Below, one piece after another: positions 1 to 5,977 of a DNA stretch of 6,731 nucleotides. Source of the stretch: an uncultured Bacteroidia bacterium (GTDB lineage: Bacteria > Bacteroidota > Bacteroidia > Bacteroidales > UBA932); NCBI GenBank assembly GCA_902766985.1, contig CACXFP010000247.1, positions 1-6,731 on the forward strand, read 5' to 3'. The notes beneath the pieces were generated by a model, which saw only the letters and a program-made list of their open reading frames with translations, did no database searches and was not told the origin of the DNA. Each line of letters starts with the position of its first letter. Position 1 is the first letter of the stretch. Both the position numbers and the translations under genes were made by a program.

Positions 1-2105
1 CCGGCGGTGATGGTGGGGGTGTATCCGATGAACCAGCCGTCCGCATTGTCATTGGTGGTTCCCGTCTTGCCGGCGATTTCTCCCTTGAGCTGATAGCGGA
101 ACCTCAGGCGAGAGCCCGTTCCTCCGTCCACAACCCCCCTCATGAGGGATACCATGGTGTATGCGGTCCTGTCTCCGATGGCCTCCCTCTGCGTGCCCGT
201 GAATTCCGAAAGCACGTTGCCTTGGTTGTCCTCGATCCTTGTCACGCATACAGGGCTTACGTACACGCCTTTCGAAGGGAAGGTGTTGTAGGCGGAGACC
301 ATCTCATACAACGAAAGGTCGGCAGAGCCCACACAGATGGAAGGAACCTCCTCCACATGGCTTTTCACACCCATCTTGTGCATCATCTCCACCATCGCAT
401 GTGGTCCGAACTGCTTCATCAGATAGGCGGAAATGTTGTTGGAACTGTTGGTGAGGCCCCATTTGAGGGTGACGGTCTGCCCGATCCAGGAAGACTTGTC
501 GGTACTCCTGGGAGTCCAGGTGTTCTCGCCCACTATGATGGTCTGCGGGAGATTCACGACCTGGGTGCAGGGACTCATGCCCTCCTGCATCGCAAGGGTA
601 TAAAGGAAGGGCTTGATGGTGGATCCCACCTGACGCTTGCCCTGGGAGATGTTGTCGTATTTGAAGTAACGGTAATTGGGACCGCCTACGTAGAATTTCA
701 CATGGCCGGTGACCGGCTCGATTCCAAGGAACGCCGCCCTGAGGATCCCTTTATAATACCGGATGGAATCGTCGGGGGTCATCGTGGTATCCACATACCC
801 CTGCTTGTTCCAGGCAAACACCCTCATCTTCCTTGGCTGGGAGAAGCTGGTGAGTATCTCGGAAGCGGATTTGCCGTCATTCTTCATCATGCGCCACCGG
901 TCGCTCCAGCGGCGGGCCTGGTTCATGACACGGTCCCTGGTCGGCTCGTCGATGTCGTTCGAGAACGGGGCGTTCTTCTTGTATTTCAGATCCTTGAAGA
1001 AATCCTTCTGGAGATCTTTCCCGAGGTGTTCAGCGACCGCCTCCTCGGCATATTTCTGCATCTTGTAGTTGATGGTCGTATAAATCCTGAGGCCGTCCTT
1101 GTCCAGGTCGTACTTTTCTCCGCCCGGCTTTTTGTTCTTGTTGATCCATCCATAGAGGTCGTCAGTGCGCCAGCTGAGGGAGTCGGCGGCGAAATCCTCG
1201 GGATATTCGTAATCTGAACGGCGCGGTTTTTCCTTGTTCATAAGGCGCTTGAGCATATCCCTGAAATAGGGGGCCAGACCGGCGTTGTGGTCCTGCACCT
1301 GGTAGGAAAGCGTGATGGGAATCTGCTGGATGGAGTCTCTCTGCGCCTTGTTTATGAATCCGGCCTTGCACATCTGCCCAATTACGAAGTTCCTGCGTAC
1401 CAATGCCTTGTCTGGGTTGAGGGCGGGATTGTAGCGGGTGGGCTTGTTGGCCATTCCCACCAGCATGGCGCTCTCCTCTATGGTAAGGTCCGAAGGAAGT
1501 TTTGCGAAGAAGGTCTCGGAAGCCGACCTGATGCCGTACGCGCTGCTGCCGAAGAAGATGGAGTTGAGATACATGTCTATTATCTCCTCCTTGGTGTAAT
1601 CCCTCTCAAGCTTCACCGCGGTAATCCATTCCTTGAGCTTGATCCACACCATCTTCACCTTCGACCATCCGGGAATCTTCGATGAAGTGTCGGCACGGGG
1701 ATATAGGCTCTTGGCAAGCTGCTGGGTGATGGTGCTCCCTCCGCCTTGGTTGGAACGGTTCATCAAAAGGGTCTTTACGAGCACCCTGCCGAGTCCCTTG
1801 AAGTCGATTCCGGAGTGTTTGTAGAAACGCTTGTCCTCGGTAGCTATTGCAGCGTGGATCACGTTGGGCGATATCTCGTCATAGCTGACGTAGGTCCTGT
1901 TCTCGATGTGGAAAGTGGTCAGGATCTCCCCGTCCTGGGCGATGAGCTGGGTGGCAAGCTTGCTGTCGGGGTTCTCAAGTTCCTCGAACGAGGGGATGTC
2001 GGCAAACATCCACACCAGCAGGATCATGAAGAACAACAGCAGGAAAGGGAAAGCCAGAATCCTCCAGAACCACTTGATTATATTCTTTCTTTTTTCCTGG
2101 GTCAT
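1..2105 (-). CDS. mrcA: Class A penicillin-binding protein 1A, bifunctional glycosyltransferase/transpeptidase (C-terminus off window)
   Basis: This inner-membrane enzyme polymerises lipid II into glycan strands and crosslinks their stem peptides in the periplasm. The frame is open from the ATG at 2105 to the window edge, giving 701 residues. Residues 1-15 are basic (MTQEKRKNIIKW...), followed by one membrane segment at about 16-35. The glycosyltransferase domain (about 60-240) has the catalytic glutamate E90 in ATEDKRFYKHSG, GGGSTITQQLAKSL around S124, and DMYLNSIFFG at 177-186. A long linker follows. The transpeptidase domain has nucleophile S495 in STIK, SSN at 554-556 and KTGT at 680-683, so both active sites look intact. 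The last part after KTGTT is missing; from family lengths I infer under about 100 residues. It is divergent from topA, and a TAAATTTG box lies 32 bp upstream of the start. The family assignment is firm. The symbol follows common usage (ponA/mrcA), and a paralogue such as PBP1C is less likely given the linker. Confidence 0.96.
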   Translation of the reverse strand, partial: MTQEKRKNIIKWFWRILAFPFLLLFFMILLVWMFADIPSFEELENPDSKLATQLIAQDGEILTTFHIENRTYVSYDEISPNVIHAAIATEDKRFYKHSGIDFKGLGRVLVKTLLMNRSNQGGGSTITQQLAKSLYPRADTSSKIPGWSKVKMVWIKLKEWITAVKLERDYTKEEIIDMYLNSIFFGSSAYGIRSASETFFAKLPSDLTIEESAMLVGMANKPTRYNPALNPDKALVRRNFVIGQMCKAGFINKAQRDSIQQIPITLSYQVQDHNAGLAPYFRDMLKRLMNKEKPRRSDYEYPEDFAADSLSWRTDDLYGWINKNKKPGGEKYDLDKDGLRIYTTINYKMQKYAEEAVAEHLGKDLQKDFFKDLKYKKNAPFSNDIDEPTRDRVMNQARRWSDRWRMMKNDGKSASEILTSFSQPRKMRVFAWNKQGYVDTTMTPDDSIRYYKGILRAAFLGIEPVTGHVKFYVGGPNYRYFKYDNISQGKRQVGSTIKPFLYTLAMQEGMSPCTQVVNLPQTIIVGENTWTPRSTDKSSWIGQTVTLKWGLTNSSNNISAYLMKQFGPHAMVEMMHKMGVKSHVEEVPSICVGSADLSLYEMVSAYNTFPSKGVYVSPVCVTRIEDNQGNVLSEFTGTQREAIGDRTAYTMVSLMRGVVDGGTGSRLRFRYQLKGEIAGKTGTTNDNADGWFIGYTPTITA

Positions 2106-2136
2106 GGCCCGATGTTTTATCAATGGTATTGAAGGA

Positions 2137-2144
2137 CAAATTTA
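2137..2144 (-). promoter_or_regulatory. Candidate -7 element for pbp1A
   Basis: Read on the minus strand this is TAAATTTG, a perfect match to the Bacteroidota -7 consensus TAnnTTTG. It would place the transcript start near 2131 and leave a leader of about 26 nt before the ATG at 2105. I see no good TTTG -33 partner at the usual 19-21 nt spacing, so only half of the promoter is supported. Confidence 0.4.
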
Positions 2145-2157
2145 ACAACAAAATTTG
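2137..2157. repeat. Inverted repeat CAAATTT-N7-AAATTTG in the divergent promoter region
   Basis: Two perfect 7-bp arms (2137-2143 and 2151-2157) flank a 7-bp AT-rich spacer. The left arm overlaps the minus-strand -7 box and the right arm contains the TTTG proposed as the plus-strand -33 element. The symmetry may simply reflect two facing promoters with the same TTTG core, or it may be a shared operator. The sequence alone cannot decide. Confidence 0.45.
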
Positions 2158-2186
2158 GAAAATTGCCCGGTTTGTTCTTTACTTTG
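2154..2186 (+). promoter_or_regulatory. Candidate sigma-ABfr-type promoter for topA
   Basis: TTTG at 2154-2157 is followed after 21 nt by TTACTTTG at 2179-2186, which matches TAnnTTTG at all fixed positions but one. Spacing fits the Bacteroidota housekeeping promoter (TTTG, about 19-21 nt, TAnnTTTG). Transcription would start near 2192 and give a leader of about 45 nt that begins with a hairpin. An alternative -7 box, AAAATTTG at 2150-2157, also has a single mismatch. Confidence 0.35.
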
Positions 2187-2196
2187 CAGTTTGAAA

Positions 2197-2212
2197 GCCC
2201 GTACGGACGGGC
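2197..2212 (+). promoter_or_regulatory. GC-rich hairpin in the topA leader
   Basis: GCCCGT-ACGG-ACGGGC forms a perfect 6-bp stem with a 4-nt loop inside an otherwise AT-rich spacer. It ends 24 nt before the topA ATG and begins about 11 nt after the candidate -7 box, so it would sit at the very 5' end of the mRNA. Possible roles are transcript stabilisation or translation control. No T-run follows, so it is not an attenuator-type terminator. Confidence 0.45.
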
Positions 2213-2236
2213 GATTGACTTAAAAAATTGAATTTT

Positions 2237-4564
2237 ATGAGTGAGGGGAAAAGCCGAAACCTGGTGATAGTGGAGTCTCCTGCAAAAGCCAGGACCATCC
2301 AGAGGTTTCTTGGAGATGATTTTACCGTGAAGCCCAGTTTCGGGCATATCAGGGATTTACAGGACAACAAGCTGAGCGTGGATGTGGAGCATGGATTCGC
2401 TCCCCAGTACGTCATACCTTCAGATAAGAAAAAGGTCGTCGCAGACCTCAAGAAACTCTCTTCCGGAGCATCCGTCTGGCTGGCATCCGATGAGGACCGC
2501 GAGGGAGAAGCCATATCCTGGCACCTTGCCCAGGCCCTCGACCTGGATGTCAGGGAAACGAAAAGGATCGTTTTCCATGAGATCACCAAAGAAGCCATAC
2601 AGAGAGCCATACAGAACCCGAGGACCATCGACATGAACCTCGTGGATGCCCAGAAGGCAAGGAGGGTCCTGGACCGTCTTGTAGGATTCGAGCTGTCCCC
2701 CGTCCTGTGGAGGAAGATCCAGCCCAAGCTGAGCGCAGGAAGGGTCCAGAGCGTCGCCCTGAGGCTCGTCGTGGACAGGGAAAGGGAAATCCTCGCCTTC
2801 GAGAACGAACCGTATTACAGCACTTCGGCAGTTTTCCACCCGGCCGGGGCTCCGGCAAGGGTAAAGGTGAAAGCCACCCTCGACACCAGGTTCAAGGACA
2901 TCGAAGAAGCCCGCAGGTTCCTGGAAGACAGCATCGGAGCCACGTTCACGATCGATACCATAGAAAAGAAGGAAGGTGTCCGCACCCCGGCTCCTCCCTT
3001 CACCACTTCGACCCTGCAGCAGGAAGCCTCGAGGAAACTCCATTTCCCGGTGAGCACAACCATGAGGATCGCGCAGCAGCTTTATGAAAGGGGTCTCATC
3101 ACATACATGAGAACCGATTCCACGAACCTCTCCTCCCTGGCTCTCGGCACTTCCAAGAAATACATAATCGAGAATTTCGGGGATGATTATTCCCGTCCCA
3201 GGCAGTTCCATACCAGATCCAAGGGCGCACAGGAAGCGCACGAGGCCATCCGCCCCACCTTCATCGAGAACACCGACATTGAAGGCACAGCCCAGGAAAA
3301 GAAACTCTATTCGCTTATATGGAAGAGGACCGTCGCTTCCCAGATGTCCGATTCCAAGGTATTGAACACTTCCATTAAGGTGGCTTCTGACAGGAGGAGC
3401 GAAAGATTCCATATCCAGGCATCCCAGGTCCTCTTCGACGGCTTCCTGAAAGTCTATATGGAAGGCCAGGACGACCAGGAAGACGAAGAAGTTTATACCA
3501 TGCTCCCGGACCTGAAGACCGGAGACATCATGGAGGCTGCGGGCATGCAGTCCGACTGCAAGTTCACCCAGGCTCCTTTCCGCTACTCGGAAGCGACGCT
3601 TGTCCGCAAGCTTGAAGAACTAGGCATCGGAAGGCCTTCCACCTACGCCCCCACAATTACGACACTTACCACCGGAAGGGGTTACATAGTGAAAGGAGAC
3701 AAGGAAGGCCGGCAGGTACAGGTCCGGAACCTTGAACTGAAAGGAGATACGGTGAGCGAAAAGGACAGGACGGAGATTGTCGGAGCCGAAAAAGGAAAAC
3801 TCCTGCCCCAGGAAATCGGCATAATAGTTACAGATTTCCTTGTAAAGAACTTTCCCAGCATCGTGGATTACGATTTCACGGCAAGGGTCGAGAACGACTT
3901 CGACCGCATCGCCGCCGGAGAGTTGGAGTGGCGCGCCCTGCTGTCGGATTTCTACCACGACTTCCATTCCCTTATCGACAACACACTCGCAGACAAGAAT
4001 TTCAACCATGTCGAGAGAGTGCTGGGCAAAGACGCTGAAGGCAATGTCATTACCGCAAAGTTCGGCCATTTCGGTCCGTTCGTGCAGAAGGGAGAAGGAG
4101 AAAACAGGGTTTACGCTTCCCTGGGGAAGGGCCAGCTCATCGAAAGCATCACGCTGGAAGAGGCCCTCGAGCTGTTCCGCCTTCCGAGGAAGGTGGGGCA
4201 ATGGGAGGGGAACGATGTCATCGCCACCAAGGGAAAGTTCGGTCCCTATGTGAAATGCGGAGACATAAACGCCTCCATTCCAAGGGGAAAGGACCCCATG
4301 ACAATAACCCTCGAAGAATGCGTGGACCTCATCGTCAAACGCAAGGACCCGAAGGCTGAGACTCCTGTGATCAAGGAGTTCAAGGATCTGGATATCCAGG
4401 TAATCAACGGAAGGTACGGCCCATACATCAAGCATGACGGGGCGAATTACAAGATTCCGAAGGGAACGGATGCGGAATCCCTTGACGAAGCCGCATGCAA
4501 AAACATTATTGACAATTCAAAACCCACGAAAAAGGGTTTTAAACGCTTCCAAAAAACCAAATAA
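2237..4564 (+). CDS. topA: DNA topoisomerase I (type IA, omega protein)
   Basis: TopA cuts one DNA strand through a 5'-phosphotyrosine link and relaxes negative supercoils ahead of excess transcription-driven supercoiling. The protein has 775 residues from the ATG at 2237. The frame can be extended to an in-frame TTG at 2228, but the ATG gives the usual N-terminus (MSEGKSRNLVIVESPAKA). The Toprim domain (about 7-120) carries E13 and the metal-binding D85-x-D87-x-E89 in SDEDREGE. The catalytic tyrosine is Y290 in GLITYMRTDSTN. The C-terminal region lacks the CxxC zinc ribbons of the E. coli enzyme. It has three Topo_C-type repeats instead, marked by GHFGPFV (610-616), GKFGPYV (666-672) and GRYGPYI (725-731), then a lysine-rich tail. 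This architecture is known in Bacteroidota, so it is a lineage trait rather than damage. No operon partner is evident. Confidence 0.97.
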   Translation: MSEGKSRNLVIVESPAKARTIQRFLGDDFTVKPSFGHIRDLQDNKLSVDVEHGFAPQYVIPSDKKKVVADLKKLSSGASVWLASDEDREGEAISWHLAQALDLDVRETKRIVFHEITKEAIQRAIQNPRTIDMNLVDAQKARRVLDRLVGFELSPVLWRKIQPKLSAGRVQSVALRLVVDREREILAFENEPYYSTSAVFHPAGAPARVKVKATLDTRFKDIEEARRFLEDSIGATFTIDTIEKKEGVRTPAPPFTTSTLQQEASRKLHFPVSTTMRIAQQLYERGLITYMRTDSTNLSSLALGTSKKYIIENFGDDYSRPRQFHTRSKGAQEAHEAIRPTFIENTDIEGTAQEKKLYSLIWKRTVASQMSDSKVLNTSIKVASDRRSERFHIQASQVLFDGFLKVYMEGQDDQEDEEVYTMLPDLKTGDIMEAAGMQSDCKFTQAPFRYSEATLVRKLEELGIGRPSTYAPTITTLTTGRGYIVKGDKEGRQVQVRNLELKGDTVSEKDRTEIVGAEKGKLLPQEIGIIVTDFLVKNFPSIVDYDFTARVENDFDRIAAGELEWRALLSDFYHDFHSLIDNTLADKNFNHVERVLGKDAEGNVITAKFGHFGPFVQKGEGENRVYASLGKGQLIESITLEEALELFRLPRKVGQWEGNDVIATKGKFGPYVKCGDINASIPRGKDPMTITLEECVDLIVKRKDPKAETPVIKEFKDLDIQVINGRYGPYIKHDGANYKIPKGTDAESLDEAACKNIIDNSKPTKKGFKRFQKTK

Positions 4565-4669
4565 ACCTTAAAGTTGCTTATCTTTTATAATTTTTCCGAC
4601 AAGATTTGCTAATAATTTCTGAAAATATAATTATATTAGCAGTCGGTTAAACTTCTAATCTAAAAGACA
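4565..4669. promoter_or_regulatory. AT-rich spacer upstream of the Lrp/AsnC gene
   Basis: These 105 bp separate topA from a same-strand regulator and are much more AT-rich than either gene. A weak TAAAG/CTTTTA hairpin followed by TTTTT (4591-4595) could help end the topA transcript but is far from a canonical terminator. TTTG at 4605-4608 might be a -33 element, though I find no convincing TAnnTTTG partner. The gene could have its own promoter or be partly read through from topA. Confidence 0.45.
4608..4640. promoter_or_regulatory. Candidate operator: palindrome and inverted repeat upstream of the Lrp/AsnC gene
   Basis: AATATAATTATATT at 4624-4637 is a perfect 14-bp palindrome centred 39 bp upstream of the start codon. 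A second dyad, GCTAATA (4608-4614) with TATTAGC (4634-4640), overlaps it. Lrp/AsnC proteins commonly bind AT-rich dyads and often repress their own genes, so autoregulation is a reasonable inference. AT-only palindromes arise easily by chance in such spacers, so this stays tentative. Confidence 0.35.
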
Positions 4670-5167
4670 ATGGCAACTTATCATTTGGATGCGATTGATC
4701 AGAAGATCCTATCTTCGCTCGTCAAGAACGCCAGGATGCCCTTCCTTGAAATAGCAAGGGAATGCGGGGTGTCCGGTGCTGCTATTCATCAGAGGGTCAA
4801 GAGATTGGAAGCAAACGGAGTCATTACCGGATCCCGTCTGCTGGTAAAACCTCAGGCCCTTGGTCTCAATGTCTGCGCCTTCATCAGTGTAACACTTTCA
4901 GAAGCCAATAAATATCCGGAAGTCGTGGAAGCGCTCAAACAGGTCCAGGAAATAGTGGAATGCCACTTCGTTACAGGCATGGCCGCCCTTCTCCTGAAGG
5001 TTTACTGTTTTGACAACGACCACCTTATGGAGGTCCTTCTCAACACTATCCAAAAGATTGACTACATCCAGTCCACCGAGACTATGATCTCCCTCGACCA
5101 GGCCATCGAACGCCAGGTCTGGGTGAAAGACTACAAGAACACCAGCTTCTCCGGGAAAAAGGACTGA
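4670..5167 (+). CDS. Lrp/AsnC family transcriptional regulator
   Basis: This 165-residue protein has the standard two-domain layout and length of the family. An N-terminal winged helix-turn-helix spans about residues 4-60 (LDAIDQKILSSLVKNAR, recognition helix near 35-48 in GVSGAAIHQRVKRLE). A C-terminal RAM ligand-binding and oligomerisation domain spans about 68-150, with VTGMAALLLKV at 101-111. Members bind DNA as dimers to hexadecamers and respond to amino acids or related metabolites. The ligand and targets here cannot be read from sequence. In the RAM loop, where E. coli Lrp has TGDFDYLLKV, this protein has TGMAALLLKV, so an acidic position is alanine and its ligand may differ. The ATG follows an A-rich stretch (CTAAAAGACA), as expected in Bacteroidota. 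The stop lies 2 bp from that of convergent ispD. Confidence 0.94.
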   Translation: MATYHLDAIDQKILSSLVKNARMPFLEIARECGVSGAAIHQRVKRLEANGVITGSRLLVKPQALGLNVCAFISVTLSEANKYPEVVEALKQVQEIVECHFVTGMAALLLKVYCFDNDHLMEVLLNTIQKIDYIQSTETMISLDQAIERQVWVKDYKNTSFSGKKD

Positions 5168-5169
5168 CG

Positions 5170-5889
5170 CTACGGATTCAATCCGAGGACGGCCTCGGCA
5201 ACCGCAAGATCCTCGCGACGGGTTATCTTCAGGTTATACCTCTCGCCTTCCACGAAGGTGAGAGGTATGCCGTTTATACGGGCCACGGAGGCATCGTCTG
5301 TGAAAGAAGTCTCATAAGGGACACCGTAGGCCTCCTTTATGAGTTCCGACCAGAACACCTGCGGGGTCTGGGCTCCGTAAACCACGGACCTGTCCGGTCC
5401 CTCGCCTTCAACTTCCCTTAGGACGGTCTCTCCGGTGGAGGTCTTCTCCTTGCGAAGGACTTTCAGCGTGTCAGTAACCGGGGTGACCGGTATGACTCCC
5501 GGACAGGTCTCGGCACGGGAGAAAAGGGTGTTGATCAGCTCCGGCGAGATCAGGGGACGCACTCCGTCGTGGATTGCGACGAGAGCCCCTCCGGGGACCT
5601 TCGCCAGGGCGTTCTTCACGGAATGGAAACGGGTCATTCCCCCTGAAGCGAAAATCTGGGGGATGTGGAAATTGTTCTCCAGGCACCACTCTTTCCAATA
5701 GTCGAACCAGTCCCCGGGAAGGACCGTGACAACCTTGAGACCGGGAACGGAACGGAAGAAACGTTCGATGGTCAGGCTCAGTATCGGCCTGCCATTCAGC
5801 GAAAGGAACTGCTTGGGAAGATCGGAACCCATGCGGGTGCCGTGGCCCCCGGCCATCACCACGAGATATTTTTCTCTCTCTTGCGACAT
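5170..5889 (-). CDS. ispD: 2-C-methyl-D-erythritol 4-phosphate cytidylyltransferase
   Basis: IspD transfers CMP from CTP to MEP, forming CDP-ME in the cytosolic MEP pathway to isopentenyl diphosphate. That pathway feeds undecaprenyl phosphate and quinone synthesis. The 239-residue length is typical. The CTP-binding motif is AGGHGTRMGSDLPKQF (13-28), with R19 and K26 matching E. coli R20 and K27. GGMTRFHSVKNAL (83-95), HDGVRP (107-112, D108 and R111), TDTLK, TPQVF, TDDASV and the late YNLKIT (K221) follow in the family order. I chose the ATG at 5889. A longer frame from TTG at 5913 is possible, but that TTG lies inside the likely -7 box and adds an unconserved MLKFYLSP extension. The gene is divergent from mreB and convergent with the Lrp/AsnC gene. 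ispF is not adjacent within the window. Confidence 0.96.
   Translation of the reverse strand: MSQEREKYLVVMAGGHGTRMGSDLPKQFLSLNGRPILSLTIERFFRSVPGLKVVTVLPGDWFDYWKEWCLENNFHIPQIFASGGMTRFHSVKNALAKVPGGALVAIHDGVRPLISPELINTLFSRAETCPGVIPVTPVTDTLKVLRKEKTSTGETVLREVEGEGPDRSVVYGAQTPQVFWSELIKEAYGVPYETSFTDDASVARINGIPLTFVEGERYNLKITRREDLAVAEAVLGLNP
5183..5198 (+). other. Hairpin just past the Lrp/AsnC stop codon
   Basis: CCGAGG-ACGG-CCTCGG is a perfect 6-bp stem with a 4-nt loop, starting 15 nt after the regulator's stop and lying within the last codons of ispD on the other strand. It lacks a following T-run, so it is not a canonical intrinsic terminator. It may stabilise the 3' end of the regulator's mRNA or may be a by-product of ispD coding sequence. 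Confidence 0.4.
5236..5268 (+). other. Strong 15-bp hairpin antisense to ispD (possible 3' end of the Lrp-family transcript)
   Basis: Arms 5236-5250 (ATACCTCTCGCCTTC) and 5254-5268 (GAAGGTGAGAGGTAT) flank a 3-nt loop, CAC. Fourteen of 15 pairs are Watson-Crick and the remaining one (5245 with 5259) is G-U in plus-strand RNA. In ispD mRNA, from the minus strand, that pair becomes an A-C mismatch. The element begins 68 nt past the regulator's stop and encodes IspD residues 208-218. A small CCGT-TTAT-ACGG hairpin follows at 5270-5281. Function as a terminator or mRNA stabiliser is inference; no U-tract follows. Confidence 0.45.
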
Positions 5890-5977
5890 CGGAGATAAAT
5901 AAAATTTTAACAAATATAACTTTTTTAGTATTTTTACGAACTAATTGAAGTGAAACTAATATAGCAGAAAAACCATA
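5890..5977. promoter_or_regulatory. Divergent intergenic region between ispD and mreB
   Basis: This 88-bp AT-rich spacer must hold the promoters of both ispD (minus) and, unless it lies further upstream, mreB (plus). For mreB the best -7-like string is TATTTTTA at 5929-5936, without a recognisable TTTG partner, so that promoter is unresolved. AACTAAT occurs twice in direct orientation (5939-5945 and 5954-5960), which may be chance. The mreB ATG is the first start after an in-frame TAA at 5957-5959. Confidence 0.5.
5911..5918 (-). promoter_or_regulatory. Candidate -7 element for ispD
   Basis: On the minus strand this reads TATATTTG, a perfect TAnnTTTG match. It would start transcription near 5905, leaving a short leader of about 16 nt to the ATG at 5889. 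The best -33 candidate is TTCG at 5940-5937, one mismatch from TTTG, with an 18-nt spacer that is slightly short. The box supports the ATG start, because the upstream TTG would not be in the transcript. Confidence 0.5.

Larger units (their letters stand above)
2106..2236. promoter_or_regulatory. Divergent intergenic promoter region between pbp1A and topA
   Basis: This 131-bp spacer separates two genes transcribed away from each other, so both promoters should lie here. It is AT-rich compared with the flanking coding DNA. It contains a minus-strand -7-like box, a candidate plus-strand promoter, an inverted repeat spanning parts of both, and a GC-rich hairpin close to topA; these are described separately. 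No small ORF stands out. That it drives both genes is inferred from gene orientation. Confidence 0.7.

Noticed and set aside
222..1217. Long open frame (331 codons) on the plus strand opposite pbp1A
   Set aside because: It lies wholly antisense to conserved transpeptidase sequence, its translation resembles no family I know, and long antisense frames are expected opposite GC-biased genes.
2228..2236. In-frame TTG as an upstream start for topA
   Set aside because: It adds only three residues before a normal ATG that begins the conserved N-terminus.
2420..3412. Long open frame (330 codons) on the minus strand opposite topA, with a second of 271 codons at 3620-4435
   Set aside because: Both are antisense to well-conserved TopA domains and show low-complexity, motif-free translations. 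They are shadows of the topA codon pattern.
4519..4540. AAAACCC/GGGTTTT hairpin near the 3' end of topA, which could also pair with AAAACC at 4553-4558
   Set aside because: It lies inside the coding sequence for the lysine-rich tail, is AT-rich and weak, and has only a four-T run followed by A. It is more likely a product of lysine codons than a terminator.
5939..5960. Direct repeat AACTAAT upstream of mreB
   Set aside because: Two 7-bp copies in an AT-rich spacer are likely by chance, and neither sits at a recognisable promoter position.
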